Shown here: in pieces, positions 49,838 to 59,905 of the stretch
How positions within the stretch are numbered: position 1 is the first letter of the stretch
Layout: each line of letters starts with the position of its first letter
Assembly (NCBI RefSeq): GCF_019703515.2
Contig: NC_059349.1
Coordinates: forward strand, 28,641,744-28,705,743
DNA length: 64,000 nucleotides
Direction: 5' to 3'
DNA from: Myxocyprinus asiaticus
Lineage: Eukaryota; Chordata; Actinopteri; Cypriniformes; Catostomidae
Notes under the pieces: model-generated
What the model was told of the DNA's origin: nothing
Databases searched by the model: none
Seen by the model: only the letters and a program-made list of their open reading frames with translations
Translations under genes and position numbers: made by a program

Positions 49838-50300
49838 TTAGCTAGGATTAGCCAGTTGTCGAGATAGTTGAGAATACAAATGCCCACCTCCTTTAACGGG
49901 GCAAGGGCAGCCTCTGCAACCTTCGTAAAGACACGAGGAGATGGACAGGCCGAAAGGGAGGACTTTGTTCTGATACGCCTGACTCTCGGATGCAAACCAC
50001 AGGAAGGGTCTGTGTTGAGGAAGGATCGAGACGTGGAAGTACGCATCCTCAGGTCTACCGCCGCGAACCAATCTTGATGCCGGACGCTCGCCAGACTGCG
50101 TTTTTGCATCAGCATCTTGAACGGGAGTCTGTGTAAAGCCTAGTTCAGTACTCACAGGTCCAAGATTGGCCGCAACCCACCGCCTTTTTTCGGTTCGATG
50201 AAGTAGGGGCTGAAAAAGCCCTTCTTCATCTCGGCTGGAGGGACAGGTTCTATCGCGCCCTTCCGTAGCAGGGTAGCGATCTCCGCGCAAGGTAGCAGCG
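49838..50300 (-). pseudogene. DIRS reverse transcriptase, catalytic box altered
   Basis: Minus-strand motifs are EDAYFHVSILPQHRPFLWFA, AYQNKVLPFGLS, SPRVFTKVAEAALAPLKEVG and NYLDNWLILA. The usual YLDD is YLDN here, so the second catalytic aspartate is missing. Frames change between FGLS and SPRVF. Confidence 0.8.
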
Positions 50301-50851
50301 TTTTCATCCATCACCAAGGTGAAGTGGACACCGCTGAACCTGGGCGGACGCCTGGTGAAGTGAATCGCGTAGCCGAGTCGGACGGTCCGGACCAGCCCTC
50401 GCGACGGATTGGAAAGCGCAAGCCATGCGTCCAAGTTCCGCGCAAGGGGGACCAAAGGGACAACGTCATCGGATGAACCAGCAGGTGGGGCCTCGCGGCG
50501 GGGCGGAGCTCGAGGTGCCACACCACGTCGTGGCCGTGCTGAGTCTAAGGACATCGAAGCACTTACCTGGATCCTTGTGACCACCCCCGAAACAGCCTGG
50601 GACGGGGGAGTAAGAGGCCTGTCCTCGTGACTCGTGGAGACTGTCATATCGGGGGCGGATTTGTGCCACAGCTGGGCGCTCAGGGGCGGGAGACCCTGGT
50701 GGTAGACGGTGGTCGTGATGATGGCCGTGCTCACCGGATACATGACCCAGGGAACAAGAAAACCGCTCTTGCTGATCTCTTGAGTACTGCAGCCACTTGG
50801 GCATGCAGCACAATTAAATGCAAAAGGTAACAAAAAGATGGAGAGATCTGC

Positions 50852-51960
50852 TTACCAGTTCCAGAGCAGCAGGTTTCGTTGTCCCTGGGTCACCCGTCTC
50901 AGGGGCGCTTTGAAGCCTTTCATGGGTTCTGGGCAGCCGCGAGACAGGTGGCGTCTGCTTCCTGCAATGGGCTCCACACCGGGGCTGGGCTGAAGGGGCG
51001 GTGCAGTCACCGCAGGGGGACGCCCTTGGTGATGAGTAGATGGGGTGCGGGATCTTGAGCCGCGCCGAGGCAGGATATGCCGGCTAGCTTCCTTCTGCTG
51101 CTCCACCATCGAGAACTTCTGGGCAAAGTCCTCAACGGTGTTGCCGAATAGGCCCACCTGGGAAATGGGGGCAGCAAGGAACCGTGTCTTGTTGGCCTCA
51201 CCCATCTCGACCAGGTTGAGCCAAAGGTGGCGTATCCTGGACCACTAGTGTGGCCATCGTCCGCCCGAGAGACCTGACCTCCGTCGCTCAGAGAGCGAGG
51301 TCGGTCGCCGAGCGCAGTTCCTGCATCAATCCCGGGGTGTAACTACCCTCGTGCAGTTCCTTTAGTGCCTTGGCGGACTTGCAGGAGAGCCATGGCGTGC
51401 AGGGCGGAGGCGGCTTGTCCAGCGGCACCGTAGGCCTTGGCCGTCAGAGATGACGTAAACCTACAGGCCTTGGACAGGAGCTTTGGGCACCCGTGCCAGG
51501 TGGTGGCGCTCTGCGGGCATAGGTGCACCATGAGCGCCTTTATCCATCGGGGGATTGCCAAATAGCCCTTGGCCAACCCACCATCGAGGGTAGTGAGGGT
51601 GGGGAAGCTGAAAAGATCGGGACCGGGCAGTAAAAAGTGCCTCCCATGACCTTGTCAGCTCTTCATGCACTTCCGGGAAGAAAGGAATGGGGGCGGGGCA
51701 TGGCTTTGAGTGGCGCCGCGAGCCCAGGAACCAATCACCGAGCCGCGAGGGTTCAGGGAAGAGCAGAGGGTTCCACTCTAGCCGACGCTCGCGGCTGCCT
51801 GGGAAAGCATGTAGTCATCTCCACGTCAGCCTGTGACTGGGCAATCGTCCCCGAAGGTTGGAGCCCAGCTGAGGCTTCTGACTGGACGAGCCCGCTCTCC
51901 GATGCTGCTCATCACTTTCGCGGGCTCCGAATAAGAGGTTGAACTCGCCATGAGACGAGC
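50852..51960 (-). pseudogene. DIRS ORF1 (gag-like), broken
   Basis: Minus-strand pieces include LFGNTVEDFAQKFSMVEQQK with HILPRRGSRSRTP (51205-50852), and AYGAAGQAASALHAMALLQV with LAIPRWIKALMVHL (51576-51343). They match the ORF1 of the first DIRS element in style (for example AYSAAGQALSALHTIVML). Multiple stops and frameshifts separate the parts. Confidence 0.75.
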
Positions 51961-51984
51961 CAGCGGACTCATCAGGAAGCCCGA

Positions 51985-52284
51985 TCGGGGCAGACGAGCG
52001 TGCTGGGGAATGGGAGGTGGTCCCATTTAAAAAGACGTTCCGTGTGTGCCGCTCTTTTAGAGAAATATACTCTTTTAGGTAAATATACTCTTTTATTTCT
52101 GCCGAAGCGCCAAGGGGCATTCTCTGCAGTGCACCAGTGCAGAGGGGGGAGAAGCCACTGAAATGCACTGTCAGATCCAGCAGAGGTGAATGAACAGTCG
52201 TGGGAATTCAGCTCAGTGAGCATGACTGTTCGGTTTCGAAGAGAAAATCTGAATGAGTGGTTGAATACCAGCTCCTTTTATACC
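51985..52284 (-). other. DIRS 5' leader
   Basis: Matches the mini-DIRS leader (40490-40735) in inverted orientation, including 'gaattcccacgactgttcat' and the 17-bp tandem repeat. It ends at the TATA-like 'ccttttatacc', where unrelated sequence begins. Confidence 0.75.
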
Positions 52285-52880
52285 ATAGTTGTGTGGTGAT
52301 GATAGGAGCTCATCTTTTAACTTCATCAGGTTTGTTGATTGTAACCATTATTGAGGTTTGTGTGTTAAGGATTAAGGTCTAATGTGTGTCTACATCAAAC
52401 AACTGTTCATACCACCTTGCTTCACAAGACATACCTCTCTCTTCAGAGGCATAAAGTATATAAAAATACTTTAAATGGTGACAAAATGAAAGTTCTCACA
52501 TTGTGAATTATCAGTTGGCTGAACTAGAAATGAATAGTTCTCTCAACTTTTTTTTCATTTAGTGAACAAGCAAATTCACATTGACTAAACAAAGCAATGT
52601 TACTGAGGACAATTATTCAAATGTCGTTGAGAGAACCCAAAAATCGTACTGCATCATGTTGCGTTGAATTTTTACGTTTGCTCAATGATTACCCTGCATC
52701 TTTCGCTTCACATACTTTAATCCCATTCAAGGCTGGGCATGGTGCCCTTCTCACCAAAGCAAACATTAGATGCTCCAAAATTATACACACTCACCACCAC
52801 CTGACTGACCCATTTCGGCATCATGTGAAAACATTTATTCTCTGTCTGGCTCACAATTAAATGTAGTAGTCCCCACATTT

Positions 52881-53422
52881 AAAGAGCACCTATTATGGTT
52901 TTTCAAATATTACCTTTCATGTAGTGTGTTATATAGCTGTTTGTGAATGTAAAAAGTCTGCAAAGTTTCAAAAATCAAAGTGCATGACAAATGGATTTAT
53001 TGACTCCCAAAAGAAAGAACCGATTCTGAACACCTGAAACGAGTCGTTAGTAATTCCAGATGTACTTCCTGTACTAACCTACATAATTTGGTAACAAAAA
53101 ACCTGCCTCTGGTCTTCATTGGCTGCTCGCGAACAGCTTTAACCCGCCCTCAAACACTACACTAAGCGGTAGACTAATCACAACACACTGGGACATCTGA
53201 CCAATCAGAGCAGAGTAGGCTCTCTGAAAGGAGGAGTTTAGAATGAATCCTTTAGAACGAATCATTGAATGAGTCGTTTTTGACACTGGGAAAAAAGGTA
53301 ATGCTGCAATTTAAATTATGAGAAAATTAAAGTGTTTTTTGACCTTGGATGCATGTAAATCTATTGTATGATACCTTTAAAACAAAATTAGGCACGTTTA
53401 AAAACCATAATAGGTGCTCTTT
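52881..53422. mobile_element. MITE with perfect 23-bp terminal inverted repeats
   Basis: Positions 52881-52903 and 53400-53422 are exact reverse complements, starting aaagagcacctattatgg. The interior is AT-rich with 'ggctgctcgcgaacagc' and 'gaccaatcagagcagag'. Flanking attt on both sides may be a short target duplication. It is a common cyprinid family with no coding capacity. Confidence 0.85.
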
Positions 53423-53544
53423 ATTTGTCTGTCAGCAGGCTTATCTCGATCCTTCCAATATTTTAAGCTTCTGTCCATATGCACACGTTCTGATTCGCTG
53501 CTCCTCTATTCTTGTCCTCTCACAGCTCCCACTGTAAGTTTAAA

Positions 53545-54020
53545 CCCTTTTGCCCCTGCTAGATTCTGCTAAAGATTTAATAAGGCATGGCATTTCCCCG
53601 TCTACGCTAAAAGCTTACGATTCTGCTTGGTCTCAATATTCTTCATTTTGCAACTCTAACAAGACCCTGTTCTTCCCAGTGTTTGTGCCAACTGTCTGTG
53701 CTTTCATTGCTTTCTGTTTTAACATCCGATTATTGAAACTGCATCCATTAATAAAATGTCAGTGGGCATTCAGTTTTACGCTAGATGTCATTCACCTGAA
53801 TTCCCCAGTCTTTTCTCCTTTCCATCCAGCTAATTCTAAAAGGTATCAGAAACAAATTCCCCTACCATTCCCAATAAACGGCTTCCTATCACTTTAGTCA
53901 TTTTACACCTCCTTATTTCCACTCTTAGAGCAGGTTGTTTTTCTAAATTAGATGACATTCTTTTAGAAGCAGTTTTTTTCCCATGCCATTTTATGGCTTT
54001 TTGAGGTGTGGGAAATTCAT
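53545..54020 (+). pseudogene. Tyrosine recombinase N-terminal domain, Ngaro/Crypton-like
   Basis: The frame 53550-53897 reads SAKDLIRHGISPSTLKAYDSAWSQYSSFC and then FFPVFVPTVCAFIAFCFNIRLL. This is the SAM-like core-binding domain typical of eukaryotic YR transposons. A following frame to about 54020 continues with degenerate helices. The catalytic R...HxxR...Y half is missing, so the enzyme is dead. Its strand and place upstream of the B-A-B repeats suggest it is the recombinase of the Ngaro-like element. Confidence 0.65.
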
Positions 54021-54396
54021 GTCATATTTTCTAATTTTCATGCCTTGACATTGACATTTAACCATTTAACCATTTCTGATATTTCTTTTTCTTCCAAAAA
54101 AAAAAAAAAAAAAAAAGAATTTATTCCTTAAACATTTAAAAACAAAAACGATAGTTTAGATCATGGTTGCTCCATATCAACATCTTAAATTCCTGATCAT
54201 TCCTTTTGCTCAAACGCCTCAATGATAAATTATCTTAAGTCAACCTAACCCAACCTGCATTCAATCAACCAAGCTCAGCTCATTGTAAGCAACGATTCAA
54301 AGGTACCATTTTCTTACAACTCTGGTGGTGGAAGAATCACAAAAACAAAAACAAAAAAAAAAAAAACCTATGCAACCCCTTCCTCATACTCCTCCA

Positions 54397-55615
54397 AGCA
54401 TTGTTATCCTTTTCAAGGGTATTGCACAACAATGCTCCCCTCCCTCATTTTTCCCCAGCATTGTTATCCTTTTCAATTGTATTGTACAACAATTCTCCAT
54501 TTCATAAATTTCAAGCTTTAGTTATTCTTTTCAAGAATATTGCACAGCCAAATGCTCGCCCAATCAGGGCTCATGCATTGCAAGCATTGGTTACTCTATT
54601 CAAGGGTATTGCACAACCAATGTCCCCCTTGCCTTCATATGTCTTAAGCTTTGGTTGTCATTTCAAGGATATTGCACGATCGATTGCTTGTTGAATTCAG
54701 GGCTTATATACAGCATTGTTTACTCATTCAAGCATGGATGTACAGTACTGTGCAAAAGTTTTAGGCACTTGTGAAAAATGTTGCATAGTGAGGATGTCTT
54801 CAAACATAATGACATAAATAGTTTTCATTTATCACTTAATGTCATACAAAGTCCAGTAAACATAAAAAAGCTAAATCAATATTCGGTGTGACCACCTTTG
54901 CCTTTAAAACAGCACCAATTATACTAGATTCACCTGGACACAGTTTTTCTTGGTTGTTGGCAGATAGGATGTTCCAAGCTTCTTGGAGAATTCGCCACAG
55001 TTCTTCTATCTATTTAGGCTGTCTCATTTGCTTCTGTCTCTTTATGTAATCTCAGACTGACACGATGTTCAGTGGGGGGCTTTATGGGGGCCATGACATC
55101 TGTTGCAGGGCTCTTCTATTCTAATCTTTTCTATTTGCAAAAGCAATGTTTGGGAGTCACATTTATATTTCCTATTGACACACTAAAGCTGAAGATATAA
55201 ATAACCATCTTAAGACAAATGCTTTTGTGAAACATCTTATGTGCCTAAGACTTTTGCACAGTACTGTAGTTTTGGCTTGAACATTGGGGGGGAGGGGGGT
55301 TACCTCCACCAACCCTCCAGGTATCTACACCCCTGCTTTCAAGGGTATTGCACAACCAATGCCCCCCTTCCTTTCATGTGTCATAAACAGGGTTACTCTT
55401 GTCAAGGGTATTGTACAACCATGTTCGCCAAATTCAGGGCTCATATACATCATAAGCTTTGGTTACTCTTGACAAGGGTACTGCACAGCCAAATGCTCGC
55501 CCGACTCAGGGCCCTAAAGCATCTATCATCACAACGATGCTCCCCTCCCTCATTTTCCTCACAGCATTGTTATCCTTTCAAGGGTATTGCACACGATGCT
55601 TCCCCAACCCCCATC
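54397..55615 (+). repeat. Tandem array of hairpin-forming units
   Basis: About ten units of roughly 60-75 bp built on a stem, a loop 'actcttttcaagggtattgc', and the complementary stem, then a C-rich spacer. Stem examples are agcattgtt/aacaatgct (54397-54405 and 54428-54436) and cattggtt/aaccaatg (54585-54592 and 54615-54622), where changes in one arm match changes in the other. The array is split by a Tc1 MITE (54741-55268). I know no function for it. Confidence 0.75.
54741..55268. mobile_element. Tc1-type MITE 'tacagtactgtgcaaaag'
   Basis: The left end tacagtactgtgcaaaagtt and the right end ttttgcacagtactgta are inverted with one mismatch over about 28 bp. They end on TA, the Tc1/mariner target. 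The interior is AT-rich without a frame. It splits the hairpin array. Confidence 0.85.
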
Positions 55616-55792
55616 CCCCCCTCAGCATGGCATATTTAAAAAAAAAAAATAATTATATGTTCTAATGGCTCTGTTATGCAGATTGTTTCCTGCCAACTTG
55701 AAGTCCCAGTTGGTATTCCTTAATTTATTTTCCCTCTCTTTTGGGGGGTCCTAGAATTAAAAGTATTTTTGGGGTAGGCTCCTCACCTCGAC

Positions 55793-55923
55793 GGTTAACC
55801 AAAATTTACCTGGACCGTCAGACGGGGGCTTACGCCAAAGAGACTTTCTTCATTATTACTTTATGTTCATCAATAAATTGTTATTCCCTTCATGCTATGC
55901 TGTTCTGAGTCTTTCTGAAAGAA
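55793..55923 (+). repeat. Split direct repeat B, first copy
   Basis: Shares 'ggttaaccaaaat', 'gccaaagaga' and 'ttcatcaataaattgttatt' with 56164-56293, with few substitutions. 'caataaa' inside may act as a poly(A) signal. Confidence 0.85.
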
Positions 55924-55930
55924 ATAGACG

Positions 55931-56046
55931 CGTAAGCGGTAGTTCTGTCAGGGAGACTCATGCGGTACACATCATTGGTTCATTCATAATTTCCTTTAAC
56001 CAATCACTGTTCACCTCTTGCTTTAAAGGTCCGCCAGCAGCCAATC
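55931..56046 (+). repeat. Split direct repeat A, right copy
   Basis: Second copy of the repeat found at 43163-43281. It lies between the two B copies. Confidence 0.8.
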
Positions 56047-56163
56047 ACTCTGCTGCTTTCAGGTGTCTACGAGGCAACCACCTCCTCCCCACCACCACTA
56101 GCAAGTCTCCGTCTGAGGGAGGTAGGCTCCTCGCCCCTGCCATCTTCCCTGGCAGGATTTGAT

Positions 56164-56293
56164 GGTTAACCAAAATCTACCCGGACCATCAAACGGGCTT
56201 ATGCCAAAGAGATTTTTCTTCATTATTATTTTATGTTCATCAATAAATTGTTATTCCCTTCATGCTATGCTGTTCCAAGTCTTTCTGATAGAA
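56164..56293 (+). repeat. Split direct repeat B, second copy
   Basis: Direct repeat of 55793-55923. It marks the probable right end of the Ngaro-like element. Confidence 0.85.
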
Positions 56294-56372
56294 CCAACAA
56301 ACACCAAAACAGTAGCAAATTACATTTATTTAATCAGCATTTATTTCTCCATATTCACTCACTAACCATAAT

Positions 56373-56692
56373 GGTAACACTTTACAATAAGTTTCTATTT
56401 TTTAACATTAGTTAACATGAACTAACAATGAACAATACTTATTAAGCATTTATTAATCTTAGTTAATGTTAATTTAAACATATACTAACACATTTTTAAA
56501 ATCAAAAGTTGTATATATTAACATTAGTTAATGCACTATGAACTCATATGAACTAACAATGAACAATTGTATTTTTATTAATTAACATGAATAAAGATTG
56601 ATAAAAGTAAAAAATATATTGTTAAATGTTTTTCGTAATATCTAATGCATTAACTAATGTTAACGAATGGAACATTAATGTAAAGAGTTACC
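56373..56692. mobile_element. hAT-type MITE 'ggtaacactttacaataa', copy 1
   Basis: The ends ggtaacactttacaataag and the complement of aatgtaaagagttacc are inverted repeats. The flanks accataat (56365-56372) and accatact (56693-56700) are an 8-bp duplication with one mismatch. The interior repeats 'aacattagttaa' and 'gaactaacaatgaac'. Confidence 0.85.
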
Positions 56693-56734
56693 ACCATACT
56701 TTAGTTGAAGAAGAATGAGATTTATCTAACAAAC

Positions 56735-56830
56735 CAGTGGTTCTTAACTGGTTTTGCTTCACGACCCAGATTTTTACATTGGACATAGTGGCGAACCAAC
56801 ACAGTACCAAAATTGTTTATTGTACAAAAT
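56735..56830. repeat. hAT-type end 'cagtggttcttaactgg'
   Basis: The phrase 'cagtggttcttaactggt' followed by 'cacgacccagatttttac' is the left end of a known fish hAT family. A possible right end near 58340-58392 ('ttgagttgtgggacccc') is too diverged to pair confidently. Confidence 0.5.
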
Positions 56831-56861
56831 GTCAACAGAAATGTCCTTAAAATCAAACACT

Positions 56862-57923
56862 GATAACACTTTACAATAAAGTTCTATTCATTAACATTAG
56901 TTATTAAATTAATTATCATTACGATATCTCTTAACAGCAGTTATTCATCTTGTTTAATGCTAATTTAAGAAAATATTTTTTTTGCAGTGTTAGTGTTAGC
57001 AAGGCAATGCAAGTTTATTTACATAGCACATTTCATACACAATAGTAATTCAAAGTGCTTTACATAAAAAAATTATAAAGAAAATACAAGATACATAAAA
57101 ATAAATTTTAAAACCAATTAAGGACAAGAATTTTTTTTTTCAAAGTTCATGTTAGTATACAGTATAATGCATTAAGTAATGTTAACATACTGTATACAAT
57201 ATTTGTAAGTGCTGTAAAAGTATTGTTAGTTCAGGTTAACTAATGTAACTGTCACGGTTCTGGCATGTGTGCCGGCTCACACTGTTTTTTGTTTTTCTCT
57301 CCCTCGTGTCTCACAGATGGAGCTGGCACGCATGATAAATGTTTCTATGGGAACGCTGATGGATCCCGGGGAGACGCTGATCACAGCATGAATTACCTGC
57401 CCGCTCCCACCTGCTTCACTCTGACTGCACTCCCTACTTATTCCTTGTGTTTCACTTCTTTCTTTGCCAGTTTATTGTTTGATGTCATGTTTAACGTTTC
57501 TCTCTGGTGTAGTTGGAGCGTGCTCGTGTATCTTTTGGTTGCTTGTCTGTGGAGGTGCAGTTACCTACCAGCTTGCTGTTGCTCTCGCCAGTTGATGCCC
57601 AGTTCTTGTGGAGGAGGATTCCTTGGTATCTGCCCACGTCTCAGGAGATTCATCTGGGCTTTGCTTCGCATCACACCAGCTTCAACAGACTCTATTCGGA
57701 TTGCTCCAGACTACCACAATGCACACACTCGTCTTACGAACACACTTGTTACTAGCCAGATCAGCTTGTTGGATCAGCCGTCAGCAGCTGGCGCAGAGAA
57801 CACCTTTCTGTGATTTTGATTCCTTGTTTAATAAATCCAATTGAACTGTCATCTCTGCTTTTGGGTCCTTTATCTTCCCCCACCCCAAATCCGTGACAGT
57901 AACCTTATTTTAAAAAGGTTACC
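56862..57923. mobile_element. hAT-type MITE, copy 2, with nested insertions
   Basis: Same family as copy 1. A perfect 8-bp duplication, caaacact, lies at 56854-56861 and 57924-57931. Inside are a foreign block (about 56990-57130, 'aaggcaatgcaagtttattt', another common fish repeat) and the solo LTR 57250-57898. Confidence 0.85.
57250..57898 (+). mobile_element. Solo LTR, 649 bp, perfect 5-bp target duplication
   Basis: Starts TGTCACGG and ends CCGTGACA, flanked on both sides by gtaac (57245-57249 and 57899-57903). AATAAA near 57830 is a candidate poly(A) signal and sets the plus orientation. The size and ends fit a Ty3/gypsy LTR. It is inserted at the right end of MITE copy 2 and so is younger than it. 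The long frames within it are not genes. Confidence 0.9.
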
Positions 57924-57931
57924 CAAACACT

Positions 57932-59050
57932 GAAATGTATTATTTGTATTACCATAAACTGCATAGGCCCAACAATATGCAAGATTGTTAAAATAACATA
58001 GGCTGAATCAGAAAATGTACAATGTTGTAATGCATAAAAACAGCAGAAGTGTGATCTAACAGCTTTACACATAAAACAAACACTTGCCAAATATTGTATT
58101 AGTAGGCGATTAGTTAAATTAGTTAGTATATTGTATTAGTTGGCCATATTACCAAGCAACACATTGTGTGCCAAAATACTGATGTTTGACTGGATGCACA
58201 ACCTTTGATGTCAACATCATCCCAAACCCCCCAATATATGTTAATTTATTGAGCTATCCTTACTATTCACAAAGAATATGGTTAGTTGCATTTTATTATT
58301 AGCATTTAGCATTGTTTTTTCTTGCAGTTCACAACCCTATCAGAACAACCCTGAGACCTATTTTTGAGTTGTGGGACCCCTAAAGGCCACTGTGTAATAT
58401 TACAACCTCAGAATGAGATTAGGTCCTCAAGCACCATTGTCAACCTTGGGTTACTTTAAGCAACATCACTGCTCTTAGAACACAAATTATGGTCCCTTGA
58501 TGAGGGACCGTTAAATATCAGGGATTTACATCATCAAGTTTTGTGTATTATGCCAATTGTGTCCAATTTAGAGATTACATTTAACCCCAAATATAAAACA
58601 TCAACAACAGAATCGTGGACTAGGAATGCCTTGGTCACTCAGTGGATATAACAAAGGCATCATAGTATGTTCATCACTGTCCCCTATGCTTTGGTATGGA
58701 CTCCACTCTAGACATGTGGGAATCTTAATGTATGTATTCAGCCTTGACATGGTCTGTATAAATGTTCTCCCAGCCAGTGCCCACTCACCACACCGTGTTC
58801 ACTTTACATGGTGCCGCTGCCATGGCAACCAAACCTTCTGCTGTTTTCTCAAAATCTAAGGAGGAAGCTAGCGTGAAGGGCCGATCAGTACAGGAAGTGG
58901 ATTTTCTAATTATGGCTAGTCTAAATTTTTTTTTTAATTCAGATTATATGATATTAATTATGATTTGTTTGTTGTTGACATATCAATAAATAAGTAATTT
59001 GATATTCTTATTCATTTGCCCCTTGAGTAATAAAAAGTCTGAATAATTGC
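57932..59050. other. Non-coding AT-rich DNA
   Basis: No gene was recognised. Short frames at 58626-58989 have no domain or codon support. Confidence 0.5.
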
Positions 59051-59074
59051 TTTTTTTTTTTTTTTTTTTTTTTT
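59051..59074. repeat. T homopolymer
   Basis: A run of about 24 T. Confidence 0.95.
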
Positions 59075-59248
59075 AAGCATGCTAAAACTGATTATAAGAT
59101 TACTGCACAGATTATGATTACCAAGGAAATAATTGTCTTTCACCGTGTTTTGTTATTCAGACATCTGTTACGACTTGGCTCTTTCACCATGTATGCGTCA
59201 TCAGCGTATGTCTCAAATTGTGCTGTCTTGCATTTGAGAGTGATTGTG

Positions 59249-59542
59249 TTAAAGAGATAGTGAGAAAATTCTGTCATTATTTACTCACCCTCGTGTTGTT
59301 TCAAACCCATATGACCTTCGTGGAACACAAAAGGAGATGTTAGACAGAATGTTTGCCTCAGTCACCATTCACTTATTGCAACTTTTTCCATTCAATAAAA
59401 GTGAATGGTGACTGAGACTGAACATTCTGTTTAACAAATTATTTTGTGTTCCACAGAAGACAGAAAATCATACAGGTTGGAACAACAAAAGGGTGAGTAA
59501 ATTATAAAAGAAATTTAATTTTGGGGTGCACTATTCCTTTAA
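59249..59542. mobile_element. Palindromic MITE, about 290 bp
   Basis: The two halves are reverse complements around about 59390: 'ttactcaccctcgtgttgtt' pairs with 'aacaacaaaagggtgagtaa', and 'agtcaccattcactt' pairs with 'aagtgaatggtgact'. The ends are 'ttaaagagatagtgag' and 'tgcactattcctttaa'. The family is very abundant in cyprinids. RNA from it would fold into one long hairpin. Confidence 0.85.
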
Positions 59543-59905
59543 AGGTGCACTCAGTAATTTTTTCCTCATTAAAAAGGTTTAACTCCTAAAGACATGAATT
59601 GTTATTTTGCAATTTATGTAGAAATTCATGACCAATCACATTAAAATGAAGACTCCATTTATATCAGTAACCTTATAAAAGCTGTTTTATTCTACAAGGA
59701 GAGGGTCCGCACATGGGGGCTGCCATGTTAGAATCACATGACTACTCGCTTAATCTCAGTAAACGTCCTGTTATTTGACACTTTCACTCATTGATTAAAT
59801 TTATCATGGCTGACTGTGAATAATAAATTTCAAAAATGGCATCTGAAACTGAAAACTATTGATTTTAAATGGTCCTGCATCCAAGCCACTTGGTGTCACT
59901 GTAAG
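59538..59905. repeat. Dispersed repeat 'aaaggtgcactcag' family, longer copy
   Basis: Begins 'tttaaaggtgcactcag' and includes 'cctcattaaaa' and 'tgccatgttagaatcacatg'. Related shorter copies are at 31109-31270 and 29968-30000. Confidence 0.55.

Larger units (their letters stand above)
47166..52284 (-). mobile_element. DIRS-type YR retrotransposon, nearly full length, decayed
   Basis: On the minus strand the order is 5' leader (52284-51985), gag-like ORF1, reverse transcriptase, RNase H, tyrosine recombinase and 3' terminal repeats (47560-47166). The 3' part has the palindromic unit 'catggttacttgtgtaacct...ggttacacaagtaaccatg' (47171-47487) and then 'ttccctatctgtcactcact'. The 5' terminal repeat is lost beyond 52284, just after the TATA box. 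It belongs to the same family as the mini-DIRS at 40334-41205 and is a different one from 10970-18600. Every frame is interrupted. Confidence 0.85.

Noticed and set aside
54397..55615. CRISPR-like array
   Set aside because: Units are imperfect, arms vary, spacers are not unique, and the genome is vertebrate; it is a degenerate tandem repeat.
57265..57813. 182-codon frame
   Set aside because: Contained in the solo LTR; LTRs do not encode proteins here and the sequence shows no domain.
56735..58392. A single hAT element from 'cagtggttctt' to 'ggccactg'
   Set aside because: The right end is too diverged and the flanks (taacaaac and tgtaatat) do not match; only the left end is reported.
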